From contig NZ_VFTG01000005.1 of the NCBI RefSeq assembly GCF_006439355.1, positions 235,575 to 299,574 of the forward strand: a stretch of DNA of 64,000 nucleotides, read 5' to 3'. Of the stretch, positions 8,183-17,055 are shown in pieces. The position numbers and the translations under genes were made by a program. Below the pieces are notes generated by a model. That model was not told where the DNA came from. It was given only the letters and a program-made list of their open reading frames with translations, and searched no databases. Numbering within the stretch: position 1 is the first letter of the stretch; every line of letters starts with the position of its first letter. The DNA comes from Mesorhizobium sp. B4-1-3. GTDB taxonomy: Bacteria; Pseudomonadota; Alphaproteobacteria; Rhizobiales; Rhizobiaceae.

Positions 8183-9432
8183 GCGGCGATATCCGTGAAG
8201 ACCGGCTTGCCGAGGACCGCGCTTTCGACGCAGTCGGCGAGCGAGGCGTAGAGCACCGCGTAGCCGGTGTTGCCCGGCGCGTAATGCGCGAACTTGCCCG
8301 AATTGGTCATCAGCACGCCATTGCCGAGCTCCGGCATGATCGGCGTCACCACCACGCATGTATCGGCGACGACGACGACCCCGCTCGCCTCGAGCCTTTT
8401 TCGCCGGCCGTCCTGCTCCAGCACGGCAAGCGCGTGGCGGCCGGTGCAGGCGTAGATCGGCACCGCAAGCCGCCTTCCGGCGATCAGCCGCTCCAGGCTC
8501 TCGAACTCGGCGTTCGACAGATGCGGGCTGCCGATCGCCACCGCGTCGATGGTCTTGGCCGCCGCCGCGGTCGACAGGCCCGCGCGGGCCTTGGCCACGA
8601 TCTCAGGCGTCACGCGGATCACCGCTTCCGGCTCCGGCCCGGCCAGGATGGTTTCGACGTCGGGCGCCTCGGGCGTGACGCCCACAATGTGGAACAGGCC
8701 GACCGCGCCGGACGATGCGGCCGCCGCGCCAAAGGCTTTCAGCGCGTCCTCACCGGGATGACCCGTCACGCCGGTGACGACGCCGATCGCGTTGCCCACC
8801 TCGTGGCCATAAAGGCTTCCCAAGACAGGCCAGGCGATCTCCGAGGCAAGGAAGGAAGGTGACAGGCCCGAGACATCGAAAACGAGCCGCGCGCGGCGGT
8901 TGTCGGGCCGGTGCAGGCCGTAATCCGGCGCGCGGCCGGTGATGGCGCAGGCAATGTCCAGGAAATCGCCATAGCGGTTGGTTCGCGCGCCCAGCACCGA
9001 ATTGCAGAAGACGACGGCGTTGGACTCGCCCCAGGCGACGTCGCTGCCGAGTGCCGGCCTGTGTCCGGCCTGATACGGCGCGCAGGTCCAGCTCTGCTCG
9101 CAACCGAGCTTGCGATAGGCCTCCATCATCCGCCGGGCCATGCCGCGCTGCGGCTCTTCCAGACGAATGCGCGAGCAGCCCATCAAGTCGAGCGCCCCGA
9201 CATTGAGCGTCGAGCGCACAGCGACCTTCGCTCCGCCGTCGACCAGTTTTTCTGCGAACAGCGTGCCGGAATCGCCGTGGTACAGGGCACCGTCGATATG
9301 GGTGGAGGCGATCGGGATCAGCCGCGGCGCGCCGAGCAGGCAGGCGCTTTCGGCGACGATGCGCATCGCCATGCCCGGGCCGTCCTGGCGGGCGGCGATC
9401 GCCCGTTCTTCCGGGCTGAGCGAAAGGCTCAT
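8179..9432 (-). CDS. Aconitase X catalytic (large) subunit, DUF521
   Basis: 417 residues. It is the iron-sulfur dehydratase partner of the DUF126 subunit. Recognisable segments are IASTHIDGALYHGDSG, the Cys-containing LMGCSRIRL, SWTCAPYQAG, VVFCNSVLGARTNRYGD and VVVVADTCVVVTPI, and the substrate-loop-like NSGKFAHYAPG. The conserved Cys are candidates for cluster ligands. Candidate reactions are dehydration of cis-3-hydroxy-L-proline or a related substrate. ATG 9432 overlaps the GNAT stop codon in ATGA. The gene belongs to a tight minus-strand series moeB, GNAT, AcnX large, AcnX small. Confidence 0.88.
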   Translation of the reverse strand: MSLSLSPEERAIAARQDGPGMAMRIVAESACLLGAPRLIPIASTHIDGALYHGDSGTLFAEKLVDGGAKVAVRSTLNVGALDLMGCSRIRLEEPQRGMARRMMEAYRKLGCEQSWTCAPYQAGHRPALGSDVAWGESNAVVFCNSVLGARTNRYGDFLDIACAITGRAPDYGLHRPDNRRARLVFDVSGLSPSFLASEIAWPVLGSLYGHEVGNAIGVVTGVTGHPGEDALKAFGAAAASSGAVGLFHIVGVTPEAPDVETILAGPEPEAVIRVTPEIVAKARAGLSTAAAAKTIDAVAIGSPHLSNAEFESLERLIAGRRLAVPIYACTGRHALAVLEQDGRRKRLEASGVVVVADTCVVVTPIMPELGNGVLMTNSGKFAHYAPGNTGYAVLYASLADCVESAVLGKPVFTDIAA

Positions 9433-9917
9433 AGCAGCACCTTGCGCATGGTGATGGAGGTCGGCCTGTCATAGCCCTCATGCGCCGTGCGCTCGGTCTC
9501 GCGAAAGCCGAGTCGGGCAAAAGCTGCGTGGTTTGGCGTCAGCTCGATGCGGGTCTGCAGCTCGATAGCATCCTTGCCGCGTGCGCGCGCAAGATCCTCG
9601 ACCGCCCGCATCAGACGGGTTCCGGCGCCTTGGCCCTGCAGCCGCGGCTCAACCGCGAGCTTGCCGACATAGAAATCCCGCGCCCGTTCCAGCGCGAAGA
9701 TGCAACCGACGATGCGGCCGTTCTCGACGGCCAGAAACCCGGTTTCCCGTTTCGCCTTCTCGGCAAGGGTATCGGCGGTCAAAAGATGCGCCGAGGAGGG
9801 CGGGTCGATGACCCCGTCCATATAGGCGAAGGCGCGGCGGATCAGCGCGAGCAGGTCGTCCCACCGGTCGAAGTCCGTTGGAAGGCCGGTTATGGAGATG
9901 CCGACGCTCTGGTCCAT
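9429..9917 (-). CDS. GNAT-family N-acetyltransferase
   Basis: 162 residues from ATG 9917 (MDQSVGISITGLP), four bases after the moeB stop. A frame extension upstream lies inside moeB and was not used. The acetyl-CoA pyrophosphate loop is LAVEPRLQGQGAGTRLMRAVEDLA, a canonical Q/RxxGxG/A motif, and the C-terminal LTPNHAAFARLGFRETER is the usual motif B. The substrate is unknown. The four-base overlap with the AcnX large subunit suggests a shared transcript and perhaps a shared metabolite, such as an amino-acid derivative, but that is inference. Confidence 0.85.
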   Translation of the reverse strand: MDQSVGISITGLPTDFDRWDDLLALIRRAFAYMDGVIDPPSSAHLLTADTLAEKAKRETGFLAVENGRIVGCIFALERARDFYVGKLAVEPRLQGQGAGTRLMRAVEDLARARGKDAIELQTRIELTPNHAAFARLGFRETERTAHEGYDRPTSITMRKVLL

Positions 9918-9921
9918 GCGT

Positions 9922-10677
9922 TCAGACGGCCTTGTAGCGGATGGTGTCGAAGCGGGCCGTGAGGCCATCGTAGAGCAGCAGACGGCCGATCAGCGGCTCG
10001 CCTATGCCGGTGATCAGCTTGACCGCCTCCATCGCCTCCAGCGTGCCGATGACGCCCGTCAGCGCGCCGACGATGCCGGCAACGGCGCAGGACGGCACCA
10101 ATCCTTCGGGCGGCGCTTCCGGGAACAGGTCGCGATAGCTCGGATTGCGTTTGCCGTCTGCGCCTGTCTCGAACGGCTTCAGCACCGTCACCGAGCCGTC
10201 GAAGCGGCCGACGGCAGCCGTGACGAGGGGTTTCTTCTCGCTGGCGCAGGCATCGGCGGCCGCGTAGCGCGTCTCGAAATTGTCGGAGCCGTCGACAACG
10301 ACATCGTAGCGCGTGACGAGGGCAGGGGCGTTCTCCGCCGTCAGCCTCAGGCGATGCGATTCCACTTTGACGTTGGGGTTGATGCGCATGATCGCTTCCC
10401 GTGCGCTGTCGGTCTTGGCCATGCCGATCGTATCGCTGCCATGGATCACCTGCCGCTGCAGGTTGGACAAGGAAACCGTGTCGTCGTCGACGATGCCGAG
10501 CGTGCCGACGCCGGCGGCGGCAAGATATTCCAGCACCGGCGCCCCGAGCCCGCCGGCGCCGATCACCAGCACCTGCGCCCGTTTCAGCTTCTGCTGGCCC
10601 GGCCCGCCGATCTCCGGCAGCACGATGTGGCGGGCATAGCGTTCGAGCTCTTCGTCGGTCAGGGCGGCGTCGGTCAT
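9922..10677 (-). CDS. moeB: HesA/MoeB/ThiF adenylyltransferase, probable MoeB
   Basis: 251 residues from ATG 10677. E1-like enzymes of this group adenylate the C-terminal Gly of a ubiquitin-like sulfur carrier (MoaD or ThiS). The nucleotide site LVIGAGGLGAPVLEYLAAAGVG, the Asp of VDDDTVSLSNLQRQ and the catalytic-region LVPSCAVAGIVGALTGVIG are present. Both zinc-binding Cys pairs of E. coli MoeB are missing: PSYRDLFPE replaces the CxxC site and the chain ends RFDTIRYKAV without a CPxC. No rhodanese domain is fused. recF lies 126 bp upstream and the GNAT gene follows directly. Confidence 0.85.
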   Translation of the reverse strand: MTDAALTDEELERYARHIVLPEIGGPGQQKLKRAQVLVIGAGGLGAPVLEYLAAAGVGTLGIVDDDTVSLSNLQRQVIHGSDTIGMAKTDSAREAIMRINPNVKVESHRLRLTAENAPALVTRYDVVVDGSDNFETRYAAADACASEKKPLVTAAVGRFDGSVTVLKPFETGADGKRNPSYRDLFPEAPPEGLVPSCAVAGIVGALTGVIGTLEAMEAVKLITGIGEPLIGRLLLYDGLTARFDTIRYKAV

Positions 10678-10803
10678 AGCCGAACCATATCGCTGGCGTA
10701 GAGCCTTGTCAGTAAGCGCAAGGCGAAGCCTTGTGGTCCACACGCGAGGCAAAGGTTTGGCATGACGCGAGGCAAAGCCTCGTGGCGCAGCGCGGAAATG
10801 GCT

Positions 10804-11970
10804 TCAAGGGCTTGCCGTCAGTCCGACGCTGCCGTGATCGACCGTCAGGAACTGCGCCCGGCCGGCAAGACTCGAAAACAGGGCCGCATCCGTGCCGGTC
10901 ATGAAGGCTTGGCAGTTCAGCTCTTCCAGGATCGAGAACAACGCCGCGCGCCGGCCCGCGTCGAGATGCGCGGCGATCTCGTCCAGGAGAAGGATCGGCG
11001 TCAGTCCCGACATCTCGCCGGTCAGCCTGGCATGCGACAAAACGATGCCGACCAGCAGCGCCTTCTGCTCGCCGGTCGAGCACAGTTCGGCCGGCATCGA
11101 CTTCGGCCGGTGCCGCACCAGGAGATCGGAGCGATGCGGACCGTCCAGCGTGCGGCCGGCGGCGCGGTCGCGCTCGCGGCCATTGGCAAGCGCGCGTCGG
11201 AAGCGCTCCTCGACATCTACGGCCGGCGCGACGGCGACCTCGCTCTCCAGGTCCCCCGAGAGACTGATGTCGGCCTGCGGAAAGGGCCCACTGCCGGGCA
11301 ATCTGTCGACCATGGCGGCAAGCAGCCGCACCAGCTCGGCCCGCGCTGCGGCGATCGCCACTCCGGTCTCGGCCATCTGGGTCTCGATCGCGTCAAACCA
11401 AGCGCCGTCGCGAGAACCTTCGGTAAGCAGGCGATTACGGCCGCGCATGGCTTTCTCGTAGTCGAGCGCGCGCTGGCCATGGCCGGGGTCGATCGCCAGC
11501 ACCAGCCGATCGAGGAAGCGGCGGCGGTCCGCCGCCGGCCCGGGAAACAGCCCGTCCATCGCCGGCGTCAGCCAGACGACCCGCAACCATTCCAGCATGT
11601 CCTCGGCCGATCGCGCCGGCGCGCCGTTGATCCGCACCTTCCTGCCGCCTTCGCCGGCGGCGTCGCTACCGGGCATGCCGGTGCCGATCTCGACCTCTCC
11701 TTCCGGTCCCTCGATGCGCGCATGCAAGGCGAAGCCGCCGTCGCCGCCTTCGCGCGCGACATCCGCATAGGGCGCGCGGCGCAGGCCCCGGCCGGGTGTC
11801 AGGAGTGAGATCGCTTCCAGGAGATTGGTCTTGCCCGCGCCATTGTCCCCCGACAGCACCACCGCGCCGGGCGCAAGGTCGAGCGAAAGCGCCGCGTAGT
11901 TGCGGAAATTAGTAAGTGTTAGCTTACTTATATGGCTTTGCTGCCGAAGCTGTTTCGCATCCGCGGTCAC
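10804..11970 (-). CDS. recF: DNA replication and repair protein RecF
   Basis: 388 residues from GTG 11970, with no ATG nearby. RecF loads RecA at gapped DNA together with RecO and RecR. The SMC-like ATPase motifs are present: Walker A in LSGDNGAGKTNLLEAI, preceded by the conserved LTLTNFRNY, and Walker B with LLLDEIAAHLDAGRR. The signature-type STGEQKALL is also visible. It follows dnaN on the same strand, the ancestral dnaA-dnaN-recF order. A half repeat lies between dnaN and recF, so recF may depend on read-through across that hairpin or on its own promoter. Confidence 0.95.
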   Translation of the reverse strand: MTADAKQLRQQSHISKLTLTNFRNYAALSLDLAPGAVVLSGDNGAGKTNLLEAISLLTPGRGLRRAPYADVAREGGDGGFALHARIEGPEGEVEIGTGMPGSDAAGEGGRKVRINGAPARSAEDMLEWLRVVWLTPAMDGLFPGPAADRRRFLDRLVLAIDPGHGQRALDYEKAMRGRNRLLTEGSRDGAWFDAIETQMAETGVAIAAARAELVRLLAAMVDRLPGSGPFPQADISLSGDLESEVAVAPAVDVEERFRRALANGRERDRAAGRTLDGPHRSDLLVRHRPKSMPAELCSTGEQKALLVGIVLSHARLTGEMSGLTPILLLDEIAAHLDAGRRAALFSILEELNCQAFMTGTDAALFSSLAGRAQFLTVDHGSVGLTASP

Positions 11971-11990
11971 GGCGACACATCGGGTTCGCT

Positions 11991-12040
11991 AGAGCAATTC
12001 CAGGAAAGTGCACAGCGGTTTTCCGTCCGGAATTGCGCCG
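11991..12040 (+). repeat. RIME-like repeat, half copy between recF and dnaN
   Basis: Reads CTAGAGCAATTCCAGG, then the CAGCGGTTTTCCGTCC centre, then GGAATTGCGCC. Only module 1 is present. It is one of two copies lying inside a probable operon; the other is between cpaF and tadB. Confidence 0.8.
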
Positions 12041-12051
12041 ACAAAGGCACC

Positions 12052-13170
12052 CTAGACCCGCATCGGCATCAGCACGTACAGCGCGGTCTCGTCGGCCATA
12101 TCGTGGATCAGCGTCGGCGAACCGGCATCGGCCAGCATGAACTTGGCCTCGGAACCCGTGAGCTGGGCGGCGACATCGAGCAGGTATTTGGCGTTGAAGC
12201 CGATCTCGATCGGGTCCGACGAATAGTCTGCCGCCAGTTCCTCGGTGGCGCTGCCAGAGTCGGGGTTGTTGACGGCCAAAGTCAGCTGGCCGTCATTGAT
12301 CGACAGCTTCACCGCCCGGCCGCGTTCGGAGGAAATGGTCGAAACGCGGTCTACCGCCGCGGCGAAGCTCTGGCGGTCGATGATCAGCTTCTTGTCGTTG
12401 CCGGTCGGGATGACGCGCTGATAGTCGGGGAAGGTGCCGTCGATCAGCTTCGAGGTCAAAACGATGCTGCCGATGGTGAAGCGGATCTTGGTGTCCGACA
12501 GCTCCGTGGTCACCGCCACATCGGGATCGTCGACCAGCTTCTGCAGTTCGCTCACCGTCTTGCGCGGAATGATGATGCCGGGCATGCCTTCCGAGCCCGC
12601 CGGCGCGTCGATCTCGGCCCGCGCCAGGCGGTGTCCATCGGTCGCCACCGAGCGCAACTTCAATTTACCACCCACCTCATGCGTGTGCAGGAAGATGCCG
12701 TTGAGATAGTAGCGCGTCTCCTCGGTGGAGATGGCGAACTGGGTCTTGTCGATCAGCCCCTTGAGCGCCGCCGATTCCAACCGGAAGATATGCGAGAACG
12801 AACCGGCTGAAAGCTCCGGGAAGTCGGATTGCGGCAGGCACTGCAGACGGAAGCTCGAACGACCGGAGGTGACGGTCATCGCGTTGCCGTCCTCGTCCAT
12901 CTTCAGCATCACCTCGGCGCCGTCGGAAAGCTTGCGCACGATATCGTAGAGCAGATGCGCCGGCACCGTCGTCGCGCCGCCGCGCTCGACCTTGGCGGGC
13001 GTCGCCTCCGTCACTTCGAGGTCGAGGTCGGTGGCCTTCATCTCGAGGCTGGCGCCCTCGGCGCTGAGCAGCACGTTGGACAGGATCGGTATGGTGTTGC
13101 GCCGCTCGACCACGCGATGGACGTGGTTGAGGGACTTCAGGAGATTTGACCGTTCCAGGATAACACGCAT
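12052..13170 (-). CDS. dnaN: DNA polymerase III beta subunit (sliding clamp) DnaN
   Basis: 372 residues from ATG 13170 (MRVILERSNLLKSLNHVHRVV). An upstream in-frame start would add seven unlike residues. The protein forms the ring clamp that tethers polymerase III. The three-fold clamp architecture is supported by length and by conserved stretches such as RRNTIPILSNVLL, YYLNGIFLH, DGHRLA, FPDYQRVIPTGNDKKL and the C-terminal YVLMPMRV. It lies 200 bp downstream of dnaA on the same strand. Confidence 0.97.
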   Translation of the reverse strand: MRVILERSNLLKSLNHVHRVVERRNTIPILSNVLLSAEGASLEMKATDLDLEVTEATPAKVERGGATTVPAHLLYDIVRKLSDGAEVMLKMDEDGNAMTVTSGRSSFRLQCLPQSDFPELSAGSFSHIFRLESAALKGLIDKTQFAISTEETRYYLNGIFLHTHEVGGKLKLRSVATDGHRLARAEIDAPAGSEGMPGIIIPRKTVSELQKLVDDPDVAVTTELSDTKIRFTIGSIVLTSKLIDGTFPDYQRVIPTGNDKKLIIDRQSFAAAVDRVSTISSERGRAVKLSINDGQLTLAVNNPDSGSATEELAADYSSDPIEIGFNAKYLLDVAAQLTGSEAKFMLADAGSPTLIHDMADETALYVLMPMRV

Positions 13171-13284
13171 GACGAAACAGGCTCGCTTCAATGAATGAAC
13201 GGGTCACCGGCAAACGGTATCCCGCGAAAGCCCTGAAAGGCTTCCAGAATCTCCGTAAGCTGACAGTAAAAAGCCTGCGAACGC

Positions 13285-13322
13285 AAGCCCGCGGCACCGG
13301 TTACGGCCGGCAGCGCGGGCTT
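13285..13322. other. Hairpin between dnaA and dnaN
   Basis: The arms AAGCCCGCG (13285-13293) and CGCGGGCTT (13314-13322) are perfect complements around a 20-base loop that itself contains CCGG pairs. Neither strand has a strong U tract, so this may be a pause or processing site rather than a full terminator. The 200-bp gap holds no gene that I can support. Confidence 0.4.
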
Positions 13323-13370
13323 TCTGGGGATAAAGCCGGCGAAGCGTGCCGCCGACTGTTCCGCGACCCC

Positions 13371-14918
13371 TCAGGCCTGGTCGTTGATCAGCCTTCTGAG
13401 CAGTTCGAGCTCCTGCGCCAGCGTGTTGTCCCCGCCCGAAAGGTCCTCGATCTTGCGCACGGCATGAAGCACGGTCGTGTGGTCGCGGCCGCCGAAGCGC
13501 CGCCCGATCTCCGGCAATGAGCGCGGCGTCATCACTTTCGACAGGTACATCGCCACCTGCCGCGGCTTGACGATCGTGCGCGTGCGCCGGTTGGACAAAA
13601 GCTCCGTCTTCGACACGTTGTAGTGGCGCGCCACGATGCGCTGGATGTCCTCGATGCGCACCCGCTTCGGCTCGCCGGAGCGGTAGATGTGACCGAGGAT
13701 CTCGTCGATGCGGTCGATGGTGATCTGCGGCTCGAAGGACTGGCGGAACAGGAGCTGGTTGAAGGCGCCTTCGAGCTCGCGCCCGCTGCCGGTCACCGTG
13801 CGCGCGACATGCTCCAGGATTTCGTCGGAGATGTCGAGCGAGGTGTCATCGGTCTTGGCGGTGGCGCGGCGCAGCTTCAGCATCCCGAGCCGCATGGCGA
13901 AATCCGGCGCCGACATTTCCAGCGCCACGCCGCCATTCAGCCGCGAACGCACGCGCGGCTCCAGCGATTCCAGTTCCGACGGCGGCCGGTCGGCCGCGAC
14001 CACGACCTGTTTGGCGCTGTCGAGCAGCATGTTGATGAGGTGGCAGAATTCGTGCTGGATCGACTTGCCCTGCAGGAACTGCATGTCGTCGATGATCAAG
14101 AGATCGATGTCGCGCAGCTGCTCTTTCAGCGTCAGCGCGTTGTTGTCGCGGATCGCGGTGGCGAAGCGCCACATGAAATATTCCGCCGTCAGGTAGACGA
14201 CGCGCGACTTCGGGTTTTGCCGCAGCGATTCCGCTGCGATCGCCTGCAGCAGGTGCGTCTTGCCGAGCCCGACGGTCGCATGCAGGAAAAGCGGGTTGAA
14301 ACGCACCGCGCTCGACTGCGATTCCGCCACGGCTCTCGCCGCCGCGAAGGCCACTCTGTTCGACGGTCCCTCAATGAAGGAGTTGAACGTGTAGCGCGGA
14401 TCGAGCGGCGATCCCAGCACATTGTGGCGGAACTCGGCTTCCGCGGGCGCGCCAGGGCGCGGCGCCGGCGCCCGTTGTTCCACGCGCCCGGCGTTTGCGG
14501 TGCCGTTGGCGAGCGCGGTGTGCGTCTGCTTGGTCATCTTGCGCGCCGGCGCCGTTTCCGGCTCGACAGGGTTGCGCCCCTGGCGCGTAGCGGTGCGCAC
14601 GACGATCTCGATCTTGAGGACGTCCGGATCCTCATGCCGCCAAAGCTCCGCGATGAGCTCGAGATAATGACCGTTGATCCAGGACCGCAGGAAGGCTGTC
14701 GGCACGGAGATGCGGACAATGCCGCGGGAAGCCTCGGCGACCTTCATGCGACCGAACCAGCTCGAATAGACCTCCGCTCCAAGACGGGCCTTCAGCTGAG
14801 CCTTGACCCGTTCGAACTTCTGTTCCGCGTCGCTGGATACCGCCACGTCGCCCCCTCCGACAAAAGTTGCTGGAAATGGGAGCTCGCCCGCTATTTCCCT
14901 CTCGATGCCGCTTTGCAT
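13371..14918 (-). CDS. dnaA: Chromosomal replication initiator protein DnaA
   Basis: 515 residues from ATG 14918, with GAGGGAC upstream; an in-frame GTG at 14954 is less likely. The four-domain layout is visible. Domain I contains [11 protein letters not shown], and domain II is variable and Pro/Ala-rich. Domain III has the AAA+ motifs [12 protein letters not shown] (Walker A), [13 protein letters not shown] (Walker B) and RVRSRLNGG (arginine-finger region). Domain IV carries the DnaA-box reader [18 protein letters not shown]. It lies between rpsT and dnaN on the same strand, with an 841-bp non-coding region upstream. Confidence 0.98.
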   Translation of the reverse strand: MQSGIEREIAGELPFPATFVGGGDVAVSSDAEQKFERVKAQLKARLGAEVYSSWFGRMKVAEASRGIVRISVPTAFLRSWINGHYLELIAELWRHEDPDVLKIEIVVRTATRQGRNPVEPETAPARKMTKQTHTALANGTANAGRVEQRAPAPRPGAPAEAEFRHNVLGSPLDPRYTFNSFIEGPSNRVAFAAARAVAESQSSAVRFNPLFLHATVGLGKTHLLQAIAAESLRQNPKSRVVYLTAEYFMWRFATAIRDNNALTLKEQLRDIDLLIIDDMQFLQGKSIQHEFCHLINMLLDSAKQVVVAADRPPSELESLEPRVRSRLNGGVALEMSAPDFAMRLGMLKLRRATAKTDDTSLDISDEILEHVARTVTGSGRELEGAFNQLLFRQSFEPQITIDRIDEILGHIYRSGEPKRVRIEDIQRIVARHYNVSKTELLSNRRTRTIVKPRQVAMYLSKVMTPRSLPEIGRRFGGRDHTTVLHAVRKIEDLSGGDNTLAQELELLRRLINDQA

Positions 14919-15703
14919 GATCAAGTCCCTCGTTCTTCTCGTACCCTTTTCCACCGGGGATGCGCCTCCTGCATCCTTGGTCCGGCGACCTCATGTTCGC
15001 TGCGCTGCCACTGCCGCCGCCGGCAACGATCGTCGCAACTCGTGCAAGGGACCAGCCGCCAGCTCCGCACGCCGGCGTCCAACAAAGACAAGGCAATGCA
15101 CTGCCGTCCGGCGGAAAGGCCGGTGAGACATCGACTGCCATGTACAATTACGCCAGTCCCCTACCCGCACCGAAGAGACAAACCAAGCCACACGCGGAAT
15201 TGCTCCACGTCATGAATTCCGCCATTTTGTGCTGGCCGATTCAGGCTGGGTCAGGGGCTAGAGCCCGTCCCTTCGATGGATGGACATTACCGAAATCGCT
15301 GTGGATAGGGCAAGGCCACATCTAACGGTTTTTTAACGAATCTGGTTACCGGACGGGGCTTCAAATTGGGTGTCGCGACGGCACGTTCTGACAAAGCCAT
15401 TGTGATTCAAACCCTTTTCCGTCGAATATGAAAAAGGCCGCCTGAAACGAAATATTCTGAAATAATTCTCTTGACAGCTACTTCTCCCCTGCCGCTCGAC
15501 AGCGTGTTGAACAAGCTGTGGATGACCCGCCATAAATCCATGAAAAACCTATGGATTTTTTGACAGGCAAATTTGGGCAGTTGCCGAGGGGAGGGCATGC
15601 CGATATCAGCGGCACTGAATATGCCGGCAAAACAATGCCGGCATTGGAATCACCTTACAAGTGCAGCCTGCGAGCAAACTTTTTAAGTACTTGCCGGCAA
15701 ACG
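14919..15703. other. Long non-coding region upstream of dnaA (possible regulatory or origin region)
   Basis: Nearly 800 bp between rpsT and dnaA without a gene I can support. The half nearer rpsT (about 15300-15700) is clearly richer in A+T than its surroundings. It contains DnaA-box-like 9-mers TGTGGATAG (15300-15308) and TGTGGATGA (15517-15525), each one mismatch from TGTGGATAA. It also contains an inverted repeat AAATCCAT/ATGGATTT (15534-15541, 15551-15558) and three copies of TGCCGGCA (around 15622, 15636 and 15692). This could be a DnaA-autoregulated promoter. An origin is possible but not shown, since in several rhizobia oriC maps near hemE instead. Confidence 0.4.
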
Positions 15704-15730
15704 AAAAAACCCGGCCTGTACGGCCGGGTT
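15704..15730 (-). terminator. Rho-independent terminator of rpsT
   Basis: On the minus strand, AACCCGGCC pairs with GGCCGGGTT around a short loop and is followed by a run of six T. It begins about 30 bp after the rpsT stop codon, which is the expected position. Confidence 0.85.
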
Positions 15731-15759
15731 CAGTATCGACGGAGTGAAAGAGGAGTCGG

Positions 15760-16026
15760 TCAGGCCGACAGCGTCTTGACCCGCTGGGCCAGCCGCGAGA
15801 CCTTGCGCGAAGCCGTGTTCTTGTGGACGACGCCCTTGGTGGCGGCGCGCATCAATTCCGGCTCCGCCGCCTTGAAGGCTTCCACTGCCGCGGCCTTGTC
15901 GCCGGCGGCCAGCGCCTCTTCGACCTTGCGGATATAGGTGCGGACGCGCGAGCGGCGGTTCTTGTTGACCGCTGCGCGGCGGGCGATCTTGCGCGTTGCC
16001 TTTTTGGCCGAGGACGTGTTGGCCAT
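15760..16026 (-). CDS. rpsT: 30S ribosomal protein S20
   Basis: 88 residues from ATG 16026 ([18 protein letters not shown]), with AGAGAGG upstream. A longer frame to 16077 adds unconserved sequence. S20 binds 16S rRNA and helps early 30S assembly. The Lys/Arg-rich N-terminus, the [19 protein letters not shown] helix and the [16 protein letters not shown] ending are the family signature. It has its own promoter at 16119-16147 and a terminator at 15704-15730. Its position next to dnaA is typical of Hyphomicrobiales. Confidence 0.97.
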   Translation of the reverse strand: MANTSSAKKATRKIARRAAVNKNRRSRVRTYIRKVEEALAAGDKAAAVEAFKAAEPELMRAATKGVVHKNTASRKVSRLAQRVKTLSA

Positions 16027-16118
16027 GATGCCTCTCTTCTGATCTGGTGAGCGCCAGCGGGATGCCGCAGGGCGCAAAAAACAAACGGGCAGCCACAGGG
16101 CCGCCTCGGTTGGTGCGG

Positions 16119-16147
16119 CTTATAGTTCAGCTTTTCCGGCGCGTCAA
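16119..16147 (-). promoter_or_regulatory. Sigma-70 type promoter of rpsT
   Basis: On the minus strand the -35 is TTGACG (16142-16147) and the -10 is TATAAG (16119-16124), with a 17-bp spacer. This is close to consensus, and the predicted start of transcription is about 85 bp before the rpsT ATG. Confidence 0.65.
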
Positions 16148-16233
16148 CGCCACTGGGCAGTCTTTTTGGGTGGTCTTTGGAGACCGAAAGCGCGGCGCGT
16201 CGTCACCCGCCTTCAATCATCGGGCGCCATGGC

Positions 16234-17007
16234 CTAGCGGTTGGTGAAACTCGGCTTCCGCTTCTCGACAAAGGCGGCCATGCCTTCTTTCTGATCGTCG
16301 AGCGCAAACAGTGAATGGAACAGGCGGCGTTCGAAGCGCAGCCCTTCGGCGAGCGTCGTCTCATAAGCGCGGTTGACTGCCTCCTTGGTCATCATCACCG
16401 ACGGCAGCGAGAACTCGGCGATCTTGGCCGCTGCCTTCAGTGCTTCCTCGGTGAGTTCGGCGACCGGCACCACCCGCGATACCAAACCGCTCCGCTCGGC
16501 TTCGGCCGCGTCCATCATCCGCCCGGTCAGGCACATGTCCATCGCCTTCGACTTGCCGACGAAGCGGGTCAGCCGCTGCGATCCGCCCATGCCCGGCATG
16601 ACGCCGAGCGTGATTTCGGGCTGGCCGAACTTGGCATTGTCGCCGGCGATGATGAAGTCGCACATCATGGCCAGCTCGCAGCCGCCGCCGAGCGCGTAGC
16701 CCGCGACCGCCGCGATGATGGGCTTGCGCGTGCGTGTGAATTCTTCCCAGCCGACGAAGAAATCCTGGCTGTAGGCATCGGCGAAGGACAGCGCCTGCAT
16801 TTCCTTGATGTCGGCGCCGGCGGCGAACGCCTTTTCCGAGCCCGTGAGCACCATCGCGCCGATCGCTGGATCGGCGTTGAACGCGCTCGCCGCTGCCACG
16901 ACCTCCGCGAGCACCTGCGAATTCAGCGCATTGAGCGCCTTGGGCCGGTTCAGCGTGATGAGCCCAACCTTGCCGCGTGTTTCCACCAGAATGGTTTCAT
17001 AGGTCAT
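16234..17007 (-). CDS. Enoyl-CoA hydratase (crotonase family)
   Basis: 257 residues. Hydrates trans-2-enoyl-CoA to 3-hydroxyacyl-CoA. The oxyanion-hole segments [12 protein letters not shown] and [18 protein letters not shown] are present, with both catalytic Glu (one in GGGCELAMM, one in [21 protein letters not shown]), so the chain should be active. It closely matches short-chain (crotonyl-CoA) hydratases by length and motifs. ATG 17007 has GGAAG upstream. It follows mutM at 48 bp on the same strand. The substrate range is not known. Confidence 0.92.
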   Translation of the reverse strand: MTYETILVETRGKVGLITLNRPKALNALNSQVLAEVVAAASAFNADPAIGAMVLTGSEKAFAAGADIKEMQALSFADAYSQDFFVGWEEFTRTRKPIIAAVAGYALGGGCELAMMCDFIIAGDNAKFGQPEITLGVMPGMGGSQRLTRFVGKSKAMDMCLTGRMMDAAEAERSGLVSRVVPVAELTEEALKAAAKIAEFSLPSVMMTKEAVNRAYETTLAEGLRFERRLFHSLFALDDQKEGMAAFVEKRKPSFTNR

Positions 17008-17055
17008 GGATTCGCTTCCTTCCGCGGCAGTGGGGTGATCGATACCGTTCCTAGC

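Noticed and set aside
14960..15325. Plus-strand open frame in the region before dnaA
   Set aside because: No Shine-Dalgarno, no recognisable domain, and its second half runs into the A+T-rich regulatory region.
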